NCBI GenBank assembly: GCA_016711295.1
Contig: JADJTE010000014.1
Span: forward strand, 1 to 64,000
DNA from: Sphingobacteriales bacterium
Lineage (GTDB): Bacteria > Bacteroidota > Bacteroidia > Chitinophagales > UBA2359
Direction: 5' to 3'
DNA length: 64,000 nucleotides
Part shown: in pieces, positions 47,237-57,441 of the stretch
Layout: every line of letters starts with the position of its first letter
Position numbering within the stretch: position 1 is the first letter of the stretch
Translations under genes and position numbers: made by a program
Notes under the pieces: model-generated
The model's database searches: none
The model's input: only the letters and a program-made list of their open reading frames with translations
Told to the model about the DNA's origin: nothing

Positions 47237-48328
47237 TTATTTTTTTGCTTGGTCGCACCAGCCTATGGCACCTGTATTATCGACCCACAACACTTGGTTG
47301 GCGGTTTTGCTGCGTTTGAGTAGCAGCGATTCGAAATTGGATACTTGGTTTTTGGCGCAATTCAGAGGTATGCCTGCGGGCAGCACTTCTACGCTGATGC
47401 AATCGTCGCAGGAAGGTTGCCCACCTATATCGGCTGCTTCTAATAGCGGTTTGCCTTTGTTGTCGAAGTGCATGACGAGCAATATCGCTTTTTGGGCACT
47501 TTCGTTGCGCAAGATACAAGCAAAACTTTTGCCGAATGCTTTTTTTAGCCCAAAATTGACAAAAGCCCAGTCGGGTTTTTCGGCACTTTGGTTATATACT
47601 TTCCAGCGCGAGCAATCAATTTTGTATTTTAAGAAATAATCGGTTAGCGCATCGACATATACGCCGCGCAATGACTCGTCGCCCTGAAATTTTTCGAAAT
47701 GTATTGCTTCTTTGACCACTTTTTCTGCCCACAGGTCTTTTTCACATTCGATTCGGGCTTGGTCATCGCGCCCCATAAACCAAAATATAGCTTTGAGGAG
47801 CAGCCCAATCAATAGGGCGGCTATTGCGATGGCTACTACGGGTTTGAACCCTTTGCTTAGGGCAGCCGTTGCTTTCTCCCACCAAGATGGGGCACTTTCG
47901 CGATGTAGTATCTTTTCTAAGCCCTTGGCGGTTGTTTCCCAGGCGTTGATGGTGCTGCCCCAGTGGTCGGTATAGCTGATGGGGTAGGTTTCGTGTGGCA
48001 AGATGGTTACATTTTCGCGTTCATATACATGTGGGTTTATCATGATGTGCGCCACATTGTCGCGCTTGTTGCCCTTCATGCGCAGTGCCAATTGGCGGAT
48101 TTTTTCGCATTGGTCGGAGGCTAAAAAATGTTCGCCAATAATGAGCACGATTACATGCGCAGCTTGGATACGCGGCTTTATGTCGTCAATACTGTGATGA
48201 GTTAGCTCTACTTCTTCCGAGTCTGCGATGAGTTTGCGGCTTTTAAAGTCGGCGATATACTCTTTGAGCGACTCTTTGTAATCGCGGTCGCGGCTGGCAT
48301 AGCCAACAAGTAGGTGTAGCTTTGACAT
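47237..48328 (-). CDS. TIR-domain protein with one transmembrane helix
   Basis: The 363-residue protein has an N-terminal TIR domain (about 1-140): LHLLVGYASRDRDYKESLKE as the first strand and helix, HVIVLIIGEHFLASDQCEKI with the glutamate at the position used for NAD+ cleavage in enzymatic TIRs, and YPISYTDHWGS. A single transmembrane helix lies at about 163-185 (VVAIAIAALLIGLLLKAIFW). The last 175 residues form an unrecognised domain. It is the only minus-strand gene in the right half of the window and is divergent from the DUF4255 gene. TIR proteins can act in antiphage defence or signalling; whether this one guards or serves the eCIS is unknown. Confidence 0.75.
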   Translation of the reverse strand: MSKLHLLVGYASRDRDYKESLKEYIADFKSRKLIADSEEVELTHHSIDDIKPRIQAAHVIVLIIGEHFLASDQCEKIRQLALRMKGNKRDNVAHIMINPHVYERENVTILPHETYPISYTDHWGSTINAWETTAKGLEKILHRESAPSWWEKATAALSKGFKPVVAIAIAALLIGLLLKAIFWFMGRDDQARIECEKDLWAEKVVKEAIHFEKFQGDESLRGVYVDALTDYFLKYKIDCSRWKVYNQSAEKPDWAFVNFGLKKAFGKSFACILRNESAQKAILLVMHFDNKGKPLLEAADIGGQPSCDDCISVEVLPAGIPLNCAKNQVSNFESLLLKRSKTANQVLWVDNTGAIGWCDQAKK

Positions 48329-48465
48329 AAAAATTGCAGTTGTGGTAGGTTTAATTGAGGCGATAAAGATAGGTGTTTATAGTAATAACGCAAAGCATTA
48401 AGAAAAAAAATAACAAAATCCAAAAATAATGTGGTTAAAAAGTTCGACATCAGCAAAAAAAGGGT

Positions 48466-48473
48466 TATCTTTG
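48466..48473 (+). promoter_or_regulatory. -7 promoter element before the DUF4255 gene
   Basis: TATCTTTG matches TAnnTTTG and lies 51 bases before the GTG start. It probably begins transcription of the structural gene block to the right, since no intrinsic terminator is obvious before the tube gene. Confidence 0.55.
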
Positions 48474-48524
48474 GCGCATTAATATCCAAATTATACCGCT
48501 TTTTTGTTAAAACGTGTTTGACCT

Positions 48525-49127
48525 GTGCTATACGAAACTTTATCCTTTGTACAAGAGGAGTATAACAATTTTGTGACGGTACGAACGGGTGCCCAACCCA
48601 TTTATCCGGTCATATTGGGCAATATAGCCCAACATGAAAGCCCCGCGAAAAATAATGAAACATCAGGCGGCGTTGAAAACAGCTTAGTGCTGTCCTTAGT
48701 CAATATAGAAGAGGAGCATACTATGGGTGCTATGAAACCCATCATTCGCAACCAACATTCGTCGCTTTATACCAGCCCCCCGCTCCACCTCAATTTGTAC
48801 GTTATTTTTTCTGCTAATATCAACGACTACTCCGAAGCACTAAAACAACTCACTTGGGTCGTCCGGTTTTTTCAAGCCAAAAACGCCTTTACGCGCCAAA
48901 ACTCGCCGCGCTTGTTCGAAGGAATAGAATTGCTGCACTTCAAATTGCACCCCGTCAATTTTGAGCAAGCGTTTAGCTTTTGGGGAGCAATGGGTGGCAA
49001 ATATATACCATCTGTATTATATAAGGTACGTATGATTACGATAGACCAAAAAGTGATTACCGAAGATGCACCGCCCATCAAAGAAATCAGCACGGAGCAA
49101 AAAGATATTTGGGTCAATAGCCAATAA
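48525..49127 (+). CDS. DUF4255 protein (Afp16/Pvc16-like cap/terminator)
   Basis: The 200-residue protein starts MLYETLSFVQEEYNNF, closely matching the usual start of DUF4255 proteins. It continues with SLVNIEEEHTMGAMKP and YTSPPLHLNLYVIFSAN, also typical. In Afp and PVC this family forms the cap that ends tube and sheath assembly. I chose the GTG at 48525 because an in-frame TGA lies two codons upstream and the N-terminus aligns with the family. It is the first gene after the TIR gene on the plus strand. Confidence 0.88.
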   Translation: MLYETLSFVQEEYNNFVTVRTGAQPIYPVILGNIAQHESPAKNNETSGGVENSLVLSLVNIEEEHTMGAMKPIIRNQHSSLYTSPPLHLNLYVIFSANINDYSEALKQLTWVVRFFQAKNAFTRQNSPRLFEGIELLHFKLHPVNFEQAFSFWGAMGGKYIPSVLYKVRMITIDQKVITEDAPPIKEISTEQKDIWVNSQ

Positions 49128-49266
49128 ATTGTACAACAAGGACGAACAACTTCGCACAGCACGAGTTAGAGCAACAGCCAAGACAAGCCAAATAGTGTTT
49201 AGGTATAGCACTTATCTGTACAGTTGGGGGGTATATTTAATCATCTTTTAAAATTTTTCTACGGAA

Positions 49267-50643
49267 ATGGGCTATTTTAAAGTGCCGTCGAGCCAAAGCA
49301 AGGTCATTAGTAGAAAAAATGGTTTTTGGGGTGGCACAAAAAAACAACCTTTTTTTGCGCCGGTTTCGACCCGCACGACAGAACAGTCGATAGGCGATAA
49401 TACACCTGCACAAATGCTGATGGATATCGCCACTTTTCAGGAACAAACCACATCAAAAAGTTCGCGGAAGCGGAGTACAATAGGCAAGATAGATATTTTG
49501 TTAGCGCAATATAATGACATAGGTAGCCAGCCCCAAGATTTTGTCAAAAGAAAAACAGCCTTGACAACTTTACAGCAAGCATGCTTGGCTTACCTCAACC
49601 ACAAATCGGCAACCGACGACCCTAACGACGCAATCGGCGACCGCATAGGTGGTATCAAGGAATTGATGCGCGAGATAGATTTAGAAATGCCCGTCTTAAA
49701 TCTATGCGTAGAAGCCTTGGTTGCCATAGATAACGATACAAAAATAGCTTTCAAACGGGGTATGGAAGCCCGCGAACTATTTGCGGAACTACGAGAAAGT
49801 AACCCGCAGATGACCTACGGTCCCAAAAATTATAGAAATATAGACATCGACCGGTTGTTCGATTTGATTTTGCAACGCATGAACGCCGACAACAACCGCA
49901 GCCGCCAAATGGAAGACCTAATAGAAGAAGATTTGGCGCAATTGAGCAGCCTTGCCCTAAACCCAGGTACCCCTCCGCTGCTCCGAACGATATTGATAGA
50001 ATCGCTGTCGAACCGGAAAAACATACATTTTCAGGAAACAGGCGGCATGGCATCGGGCGCGGTATTGGCGGGCGAAAAAGACCGCGAAAAGGGCATAGAT
50101 ACCAAATATAGGCTCGACCTACAACTGAACCAAACATCGGACGTGATTCGGCAAAGTTCGCTCTTGCATGAAATGACGCATATAGCCACACAAGAATCGT
50201 TTAAAAATACGCCCATACACCTCGCATACAAAAAGGGCACATCAGACGCAGAGATACTCGCACTCAGCCAACGCCGCACCAACCAAGTGCACGAATTAAT
50301 GGCAATTGTGGGCACAGCATTAGAAAACAAGCAAATATCTGAGGCACAATATCGCATATTAGAAGAAAAAACTATGTATCCGATACAAGGCAAAAATAGC
50401 TTAGAAAGTTACGTCAAGGCTTTTGCCAAAGATATAGGACCGGCTGAAACCGAACATTTATTAGACCTCGTGGCGCAGGGCGCGAACAATACATTGGTCG
50501 AATTCGATACGGTCATGAACCAAATGTATTTTATGGTGACGCAATGGGGCATCGCGCCCAATACGCCGCTATCCCAAAAATTAGCCGCCATCGTCGAAGA
50601 AGCATACCAACGTAGAGCAGAAGAACAAATGGTGGATTTGTAA
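49267..50643 (+). CDS. Candidate eCIS cargo with HEMTH zincin-like domain
   Basis: The 458-residue protein begins with a leader rich in aromatic and small residues (NGFWGGTKKQPFFAP near 18-32) that resembles the FFGG..FFG leaders of two other proteins in this window. The middle is helical and polar. A zinc-peptidase-like HEMTH lies at 301-305 in the context SSLLHEMTHIATQ, and HELMAIVG further on may supply another ligand. There is no signal peptide, as expected for cargo loaded in the cytoplasm. The gene lies between the cap and sheath genes. Zinc-dependent proteolysis is plausible, but the fold is not a family I can name. Confidence 0.6.
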   Translation: MGYFKVPSSQSKVISRKNGFWGGTKKQPFFAPVSTRTTEQSIGDNTPAQMLMDIATFQEQTTSKSSRKRSTIGKIDILLAQYNDIGSQPQDFVKRKTALTTLQQACLAYLNHKSATDDPNDAIGDRIGGIKELMREIDLEMPVLNLCVEALVAIDNDTKIAFKRGMEARELFAELRESNPQMTYGPKNYRNIDIDRLFDLILQRMNADNNRSRQMEDLIEEDLAQLSSLALNPGTPPLLRTILIESLSNRKNIHFQETGGMASGAVLAGEKDREKGIDTKYRLDLQLNQTSDVIRQSSLLHEMTHIATQESFKNTPIHLAYKKGTSDAEILALSQRRTNQVHELMAIVGTALENKQISEAQYRILEEKTMYPIQGKNSLESYVKAFAKDIGPAETEHLLDLVAQGANNTLVEFDTVMNQMYFMVTQWGIAPNTPLSQKLAAIVEEAYQRRAEEQMVDL

Positions 50644-50688
50644 ATGTGCTTTTTGTTTGATACGAAAGCAGTACCAATAGTATAGTTT

Positions 50689-50940
50689 ATGTTGGACAGG
50701 ATAATCGAATTCAATATTTTAGAAAGTATGGAGCTACTTATTACCATTGGTGGATTAACGATTATTGGTGAGGTGCTAAATCCTCAACATAACAGTTCCA
50801 CGTTTCTTAATAAACAAAATGAAGCTATCACACCATCTATTATTCAACAAAATCAGTATGAAAAAGATGCCTTTGAAGTTGACTTATTTCCTATTCCCAC
50901 ACAATTGACTATTTCTATCAGCAATTTCCGCTTTAAATAA
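50689..50940 (+). CDS. Small hypothetical protein
   Basis: An 83-residue frame starts at an ATG 46 bases after the cargo gene. It has a short hydrophobic patch (MELLITIGGLTIIGEVL) and a polar C-terminus, no signal peptide and no recognised domain. Base composition is more AT-rich than its neighbours. It may be a small partner of the preceding gene or a non-coding remnant. Confidence 0.35.
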   Translation: MLDRIIEFNILESMELLITIGGLTIIGEVLNPQHNSSTFLNKQNEAITPSIIQQNQYEKDAFEVDLFPIPTQLTISISNFRFK

Positions 50941-51076
50941 TTTACGCTATATAATACGCTGAAAATGAACGATTTGATTTTATTGATAAAATTGTAATAA
51001 AGAATTTACAATTTTATAACTCGCTTGCTATTAGTAATCAGCCAATTTTGAAAAACAAACTATACTCCTTAAACGC

Positions 51077-53984
51077 ATGAAAAGGCTACTACTTACTTTA
51101 ATTGCATTATGGATAAGTGCCCTAATGCTGAACCCAAATACAGCCCAAGCCCAATGCGGCTGCGCCGACAACTTCGAAACCACTTTCCCCGAAGCCGTCA
51201 AAGCGGCACCGGTGGTTATTGAAGGGCATGCCCAACACGCTGAATTAATATTATTTGGTGGAGAATATAACGACCTATACACATCCACCAAAATAACCGT
51301 GTACAAGGTATTGAAAGGCAATATTGATGCCCAAGAAGTGGAGCTAATAGAATCTAATATAAGTTTTAGCAATGGCTGTACTGAGGGTACGGGCACGGGT
51401 GTATTTATGCTATACCCCAGCCATGTAAAAGCAAGCCCCCGCACCGAAATTACCCCCGAATATAAATTTAAATACAAAGTAGGATCTCGTATGGGGTGTA
51501 ATATTGTAAATTATAATGAAATGATATTTGGTGGAGGAGAAAAAGGTTATAGCCCTTACGGCATAGAAAGCCTAAAAGACATAAAAAATAAGATTTACAA
51601 GATAGTTGAAAAAATTGCGCAAAAAACCCTACAAAGAAATGGCATCCCTGCCAAAAAAGGCTATTGGTGGCGGCGAAAATGCGGACGATGAAAAGCAAGC
51701 TGTCACCATTAATTCAATTAGCCCAACCACAGTTACTGCTGGCACTTTTGATACTTTAACTATAAAAGGTAGTGGGTTAACACCTGAATGGTTGGTTGAG
51801 TTTCGAAACCCGGAGAAATATAACGAAGAATACATTGCTATTCCCGAAAACCACTATATCATACGCCCCAATAGCACTAACGATACACTCTATAAAGTAT
51901 TAGTGCCTTGTGTTGAATTGAATAAAAACGTAAATCGTCCTGATGATGGCAAGATTATCATAGCAGGTACGGGCAAAATTGCCCTTAAAAAAGGCAATAC
52001 AAGAAAAAAATCCTCCCAGACCTTAACCATACTATCTGCTCAAAACACCTATGCCAAAACCGATACATCGGAAATGATATACCCCATTTTGTTGACCAAA
52101 AACAATGCAGGCGGCAGTTTTATGTTTTGGTTACACCCCAGCGTGCGAGGCAATGCACCCGCCAAAGACTTAGTAGCCGAAGCCATGGAACAATGGCGTT
52201 GTGCCAGTGGCGTAAACTTTACTATTGCCTGCGACAGCACAAGTGCTGTCCCCAAACGTTTTGACGACAATATAAGCACCATTTCTTTTACAGACCCAAC
52301 AGATACCGCTTTTTATTCTTTTGTCGGGCTGCGTAGAGCCATTACCGTGAAACGCCTGCGTTTTTGTAATTCCCAAAATGCGGTTGTGGTGACGGCAAGC
52401 GACATTGTTTTTAGAAACTTCCCGCCCCTCGGAAACGGAGAAGCTAATTGGTATTACCAAAACAACAACACCAGCCCCATCAGTTCGGGCGAATACGATT
52501 TTTATACTACGGCACTGCACGAGTTAGGTCATGCGCATTTGTTAGACCATATCATAGACCATAACCGACTCATGGACACCTACCATTTTCCTGGCAGTGC
52601 GAGTATCATACACGACATTAGCCCCACTACGGACTTAGTAGCAGCCAACAATATAATAGCTGCAAGCACTACTTCGTCCGTTAGTTGTGCGCCTATGCAA
52701 GCCGTTTCTCCTACTGATTGCACCTTACCCGATTGTGCTTTTATAGATTGCGACAGCCCCGCCTACCCCTTGCAGGTATATTTTTCGCTCATGCCCGAAG
52801 CCTGTTTGTCGAACCCCGATTTTGACGATGTGTCCGATGCTTGGCAACAAATGGTCGGTACCAACGTCAGCATTTGGGCGCAAGACCAATCAATAGGCAA
52901 CATCATAGAGCGAACTTGGACATTTAGCTCCGATGTAGGCACTGTATCGCACCTCCCCTGCGACATTGACGCGGACATAGATACCTGCCTCAATTTGTTT
53001 TGGACACTTCCTGGACAAAAACAAGTTAGCCTAACCGTAACAGATGCCAACGGCTGCCAAATTATACACGAACAGAATATACAAGTCATAGACCCCAACT
53101 GCGCTTTGCCGCCGGGCATTATCCAAATCGAACCCGCACAATTGACCTGCGACATTGCCCAAAGCGATTGCCCCTATAGCCAACAAAACGGACAAATCTT
53201 TGTAACCCCTCCTCCCAGCCCTGCTGGGGACTGCTACGTTTTTTATGCCGAATATAGTGCCACCGACCCCAACGTGAACATTCCCGAAGATTATTATGCC
53301 AATTCGGCGTTCGAGTTACTGCCTGACGGACGGCGACGTTTAGGCTGTCTGCCTGGCGGCTATTACAAAATAACGATGACCGACGAAGTAAGCACGTGCT
53401 TCAATACAACTACTGAGCATGTGCCTTTTGAAACCGACAGCCTTCCCTTAGTATTCATCAGTCAGCATACGGCAAACCTCGCCTACGGTGGGATGCTGAA
53501 CGGATTTTGTGGCGGCACGATACAAATAGATGAGATAAACGGCGAAGCATTTGATAGTGATGATTATGTATTTACGTGGTCAGATTGTATTGATTGCAAT
53601 GTGCCAGCACGGCAGCATTTGTGTATTGGTACTTATACTGTTACTGCCACCAACCGCTACACGGGTTGTTCGGGTCAGCAAACAATTACGCTTCAATTGC
53701 AATGCGGCGAAGGCACGGGCGAAGTGGTAGGCGTGGTAGATGTGTATCCGACCATTTATGACAACACCGCCAACTTACGCCTATCACTCAATTACGATAC
53801 GGAAGTGACCATTGATGTGTACGACCTCTACGGCTCGCCCATCAAGCGACTAATTGACCGCGAAGCCAAACAAGCGGGCGAATATTATTTGCAAGACAAT
53901 ACGACTAATGCACCCAACGGTGTGTATATTTACGTAGTAAAAGCCTGCAATCAGACGAAAGCGGATATAGGGATAAAAGAGTAA
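51077..53984 (+). CDS. T9SS-secreted matrixin-like metalloprotease, frameshifted as read
   Basis: Two overlapping frames (51077-51691 and 51606-53984) read as one protein of about 965 residues. It has a signal peptide (ending AQAQ), a TIMP/NTR-like cysteine-containing domain (CGCADNF...), and a TIG/IPT domain (INSISPTTVTAGTF). A metzincin-type protease with HELGHAHLLDH follows, where the usual glycine is Leu, and NRLMDTYHF may be a Met-turn. A PKD-like module, cysteine-rich parts and a T9SS sorting domain (VVDVYPTIYDNTANLRL to the end) complete it. The second frame has no signal of its own, so joining is needed. The shift lies in A-rich runs at 51609-51614 or 51621-51626, where one base fewer restores the frame. 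Likely role: extracellular protein degradation. Confidence 0.72.
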
Positions 53985-54029
53985 ATGCCCCCTACGCTAC
54001 ACCGATACACTCAACTCTAAACCTCAAAT

Positions 54030-55145
54030 ATGCAACTGTTCAATGTCCGATATGAACCGTTATGCGTTGTAGAGCTGCAACACGAATATTATACTCGTAA
54101 AAAATTTGCAGACTTTTCGCTACAACCCAGCCCCGCAACAGCTACGCTGATGCGTCAGTACGGACTATTGCATAAGCAAATAGATAACCAACTTTATTTG
54201 CTGGTGCAAACAGAACAAATGCGCCCCAAACGCAGATTGGACAAACCGCTTTGTTGGTCTTTTTATGTGTATCTGAAAGATACATACTTCACGAATTTTA
54301 CTAATATTCGTTTAGATAGTTTTCGGCAACGCATATACCATTTCAGCAACCTACATGCTAACGCGCAGGGGAATGATGCTTATTTGACCCGACCCATAGC
54401 CACCTACGACCCCAAGACGAGCTACCACCTCGGCGATTGGGTGCAAACCAAGGACGGCAGATATTGGGAGTCTATTGCGCCCGACACACAAGGCAAAAAT
54501 CCTACTGACAACAGCGAATATTGGCAAGCCTGCACGACCAAGGTGCCGTGCGCCACATTTTTGGATAGAATAAGCCTGTGCGGCACCAACGAACTGTTTA
54601 ACCAAGCCCAAGCCGCTCCTGCTGTATGGGGTCTATCCGCTAATAGCGATACCTACGACCAAACGCGCAATGCTACTCAATTGCACGAACAAGGCGCATT
54701 ATGTCGATTAAGCACAGCAGACAAGCAGCCCGATACTTGGGCTTATGTAGATGATTTGGCATGGAAACAATCGCCCTTTGCCGTCATTGATATACACCAC
54801 CATCCGAGTTTGTCTGCCCATAATGCGCTTGTAGACGATAGCGGACAGTTGCGCTCGCCGCGCTATGCCATTCGCTTTGCCAGCCGCTCTACTTTGTGGC
54901 GATACTTGCTATACAACAAAACCGCCGATGCGCTGCAAGACAAAAGCAACCAATACCCGTTTAACAAAATCAGCGACCGCGAGTTTGTTTCGCGCCGCCC
55001 TATACCCCTTTCCCAAGAACCCATACGCAGTTTGATGCTGCAAATACCCGCTTTGGGCGCATTTAATCTTTTGCCTAACCCCCAAGTATATCAAATTATA
55101 CCCGAAGAAGGCAAAATCTATTCTAATATTCACCTCAATTTATAA
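54030..55145 (+). CDS. Hypothetical eCIS-locus protein with CBM5/12-like module
   Basis: The 371-residue protein has no signal peptide. Residues about 127-170 (YDPKTSYHLGDWVQTKDGRY, then SEYWQAC) match the small chitin-binding type 5/12 module pattern: YxxGDxV, GxxY and a terminal YW. The parts on both sides are not recognised. It is placed between the secreted protease and the sheath gene, inside the eCIS structural region. It could be a fibre/baseplate accessory with carbohydrate-binding capacity. Confidence 0.55.
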   Translation: MQLFNVRYEPLCVVELQHEYYTRKKFADFSLQPSPATATLMRQYGLLHKQIDNQLYLLVQTEQMRPKRRLDKPLCWSFYVYLKDTYFTNFTNIRLDSFRQRIYHFSNLHANAQGNDAYLTRPIATYDPKTSYHLGDWVQTKDGRYWESIAPDTQGKNPTDNSEYWQACTTKVPCATFLDRISLCGTNELFNQAQAAPAVWGLSANSDTYDQTRNATQLHEQGALCRLSTADKQPDTWAYVDDLAWKQSPFAVIDIHHHPSLSAHNALVDDSGQLRSPRYAIRFASRSTLWRYLLYNKTADALQDKSNQYPFNKISDREFVSRRPIPLSQEPIRSLMLQIPALGAFNLLPNPQVYQIIPEEGKIYSNIHLNL

Positions 55146-55190
55146 CGAGAATACACTCTGCTCGCCTTCAATAAAACGGCGAGAAAGCCG

Positions 55191-55204
55191 CCCTCGTTAT
55201 AGTC
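55191..55204 (+). promoter_or_regulatory. Shared 14-mer before the sheath gene
   Basis: CCCTCGTTATAGTC differs by one base from the element before the baseplate gene. Just upstream is a small hairpin (CGGCGAGAAAGCCG, 55177-55190). The sheath ATG is 70 bases downstream. Confidence 0.35.
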
Positions 55205-55274
55205 CAAGCGTCGCTATTTTTATTCAAAATATCCATCATTTACAACAATAACTTTAACCAATCTAATCGCTATT

Positions 55275-56771
55275 ATGGCAGCAGATTACAAAACCCCAGG
55301 CGTGTATATAGAGGAGGTAACCAAGTTCCCGCCCTCCGTAGCACAGGTGGACACTGCAATACCGGCATTTATCGGTCATACCGAAAAAGCCGACCGCAAT
55401 GGCACCGACCTCCACTTAATTCCGACGCGCATTACTTCGCTGTTGGAGTACGAACAACTTTTTGGAGGCGCACAACGCGAAGAAAACATCGAAGTTGCTA
55501 TCGAAGAAGAACTCGACCTCGACGGACGTGTTGCCAGCCGAAATGTGCGTGCTAAATTGGACGACCGCAAAAAATCGAAACACAACCTGTACTATGCCCT
55601 GCAAATGTTCTATATGAACGGCGGCGGACCGTGCTATATCGTTTCGGCTGGCGGTTACGACCGAATAGGCACTCCTATCGACTCTGCAAAATTGTTACAA
55701 GGATTAGGTCCGCTCGAAAAAGAAGATGAAGTAACCCTTATTCTATTTACAGAAGGGCAAAACATCGAGTCAGAAGCCTCTTACCACAGTTTGCAACAGC
55801 AATCACTGGCGCAATGCGGCAACCTCAAAAACCGCTTTGCCGTCATGGATATCCACAGCACCGTACAGGGTTTCCGCGATGGCATAGGCAATCGCAACCT
55901 GAGCTACGGCGCGGCGTATTATCCCAACCTCATTACTACGCTCACTTACGAATTTGATGCCACCAAAATTAAGGTGACACATGCTTTAAGTGGCGGACCT
56001 GTCAAAACGCCACCACCACCGCCACCACCTGCCGCAGAAGGCGACGGCAAAAAAGACAAGGGAGCAGATAAACCCGCGCCTCAGTCGGGCGGCAATAAGG
56101 GCGAGTTTGATGGCAAAACTTTGGCAGAGGTGATGGCAAAAAACAACAGCATCTATGCTCAAGCAGTGCGCGAAATTCGCAAGTTGCCGCTCACCGTTCC
56201 ACCGAGTTCTGCGGCTGTGGGTATTTATGCGGCGGTCGATTCGACGCGCGGCGTATGGAAAGCTCCCGCCAATACCACATTGAACGCTACATCGGGCTTG
56301 ACCGTCAAAATCAACGACGCACAACAAGAGAGCCTCAACGTAGATACTACGGCGGGCAAATCTATCAACGCTATGCGTATTTTTACGGGCAGAGGCATTA
56401 TGCTTTGGGGCGCACGCACCTTAGCAGGCAACGACAACGAATGGCGTTATGTATCGGTGCGCCGCTTCTTTATCATGATTGAAGAATCGGTCAAACGCTC
56501 TACGATGCAATTTGTGTTCGAGCCAAACGACGCAGGTACTTGGATTCGCGTTCGGGCGATGATAGAAAACTTCCTGACCTTGCAATGGCGTTCGGGTGCC
56601 TTAGCTGGTGCCAAAGCAGGCGACGCATTCTACGTCAAACTCGGCTTGGGCGAAACAATGACCGCTCTTGACATCTTAGAAGGACGCATGATTATCGAAA
56701 TCGGTATGGCAGTAGTTCGCCCCGCTGAATTTATCATCTTGCGCTTCTCGCACAAAATGCAAGAGTCATAA
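55275..56771 (+). CDS. eCIS contractile sheath protein
   Basis: The 498-residue protein opens with the typical sheath start (YKTPGVYIEEVTKFPPSV followed by VDTAIPAFIGHT). It ends with the conserved C-terminal domain (MIEESVKRSTMQFVFEPND, LGLGETMTALDILEGRMIIE and RPAEFIILRFSH). These terminal arms interlock neighbouring subunits and drive contraction. A proline/lysine/glycine-rich low-complexity stretch (about 244-275, with seven consecutive prolines) interrupts the middle and is likely an exposed loop on the sheath surface. The tube gene follows, as in Afp, PVC and MAC clusters. Confidence 0.95.
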   Translation: MAADYKTPGVYIEEVTKFPPSVAQVDTAIPAFIGHTEKADRNGTDLHLIPTRITSLLEYEQLFGGAQREENIEVAIEEELDLDGRVASRNVRAKLDDRKKSKHNLYYALQMFYMNGGGPCYIVSAGGYDRIGTPIDSAKLLQGLGPLEKEDEVTLILFTEGQNIESEASYHSLQQQSLAQCGNLKNRFAVMDIHSTVQGFRDGIGNRNLSYGAAYYPNLITTLTYEFDATKIKVTHALSGGPVKTPPPPPPPAAEGDGKKDKGADKPAPQSGGNKGEFDGKTLAEVMAKNNSIYAQAVREIRKLPLTVPPSSAAVGIYAAVDSTRGVWKAPANTTLNATSGLTVKINDAQQESLNVDTTAGKSINAMRIFTGRGIMLWGARTLAGNDNEWRYVSVRRFFIMIEESVKRSTMQFVFEPNDAGTWIRVRAMIENFLTLQWRSGALAGAKAGDAFYVKLGLGETMTALDILEGRMIIEIGMAVVRPAEFIILRFSHKMQES

Positions 56772-56908
56772 CATTTACTAATCGCTATCTGGCTGACAAA
56801 CATTATTTTTTAGCTATTACTGCTCCGTATTTACTGCCGCAGGGCATATATTGCGGGCTACATTCCCCAACTTTAACTTTCATTTTCTAAAACAACCAAC
56901 CATACGTC

Positions 56909-57343
56909 ATGGCTGATGAATATCCCTTGCCGAAGTTTCACTTTCAAGTAGATTGGAAAGGAACTAAACTCGGCTTTACCGAAGTAACCGGACTGAGCGT
57001 TACACAAGAAGTCATTAAATACCGCGACGGACACATGCCCGAGATGACATTCTTAAAACAAGCGGGACTACGCAATTATAGCGACATAACGCTAAAACGC
57101 GGCACCTACAAAGGCGACAACGAATTCTTTAAATGGTGGGAGGATGTTAAAATCCAAAATTATACCGACCGCCGCGACTTGACCATTACGCTATTGGACG
57201 AAGCACACGCGCCCGTAGTGACTTGGAAAGTCAAAAAGGCGTGGCCCACCAAAATTGAATCGACCAATCTTAAATCAGATGCTAACGAAGTAGCTATCGA
57301 AACCTTAGTGATAGCCCACGAAGGCTTTATGATTGAGATGTAG
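56909..57343 (+). CDS. eCIS inner tube protein 1 (gp19/Afp1-like)
   Basis: The 144-residue protein has the gp19/Hcp-like fold pattern: FHFQVDWKGTKLGFTEVTGL, a YRDGHMPEM loop, the strand DITLKRGTYKGDNEFFKWW and a C-terminal IETLVIAHEGF. It polymerises into the rigid inner tube around which the sheath assembles. A strong terminator directly after the gene ends the sheath-tube transcript and would favour high, balanced expression of these two abundant parts. Confidence 0.94.
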   Translation: MADEYPLPKFHFQVDWKGTKLGFTEVTGLSVTQEVIKYRDGHMPEMTFLKQAGLRNYSDITLKRGTYKGDNEFFKWWEDVKIQNYTDRRDLTITLLDEAHAPVVTWKVKKAWPTKIESTNLKSDANEVAIETLVIAHEGFMIEM

Positions 57344-57357
57344 ACCGTTCTCTTTTT

Positions 57358-57417
57358 CATTTGCCAACCCCAAAAACGGCAAAAGACCCAATATAGGGTT
57401 GGCAAATGTTTTTTTTT
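57358..57417 (+). terminator. Intrinsic terminator after tube 1
   Basis: Perfect 13-bp arms CATTTGCCAACCC (57358-57370) and GGGTTGGCAAATG (57396-57408) are followed by nine T residues. It separates the structural genes from the cargo genes. Confidence 0.88.
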
Positions 57418-57441
57418 GCTTAATTTTATCTCTCCTTTAGC

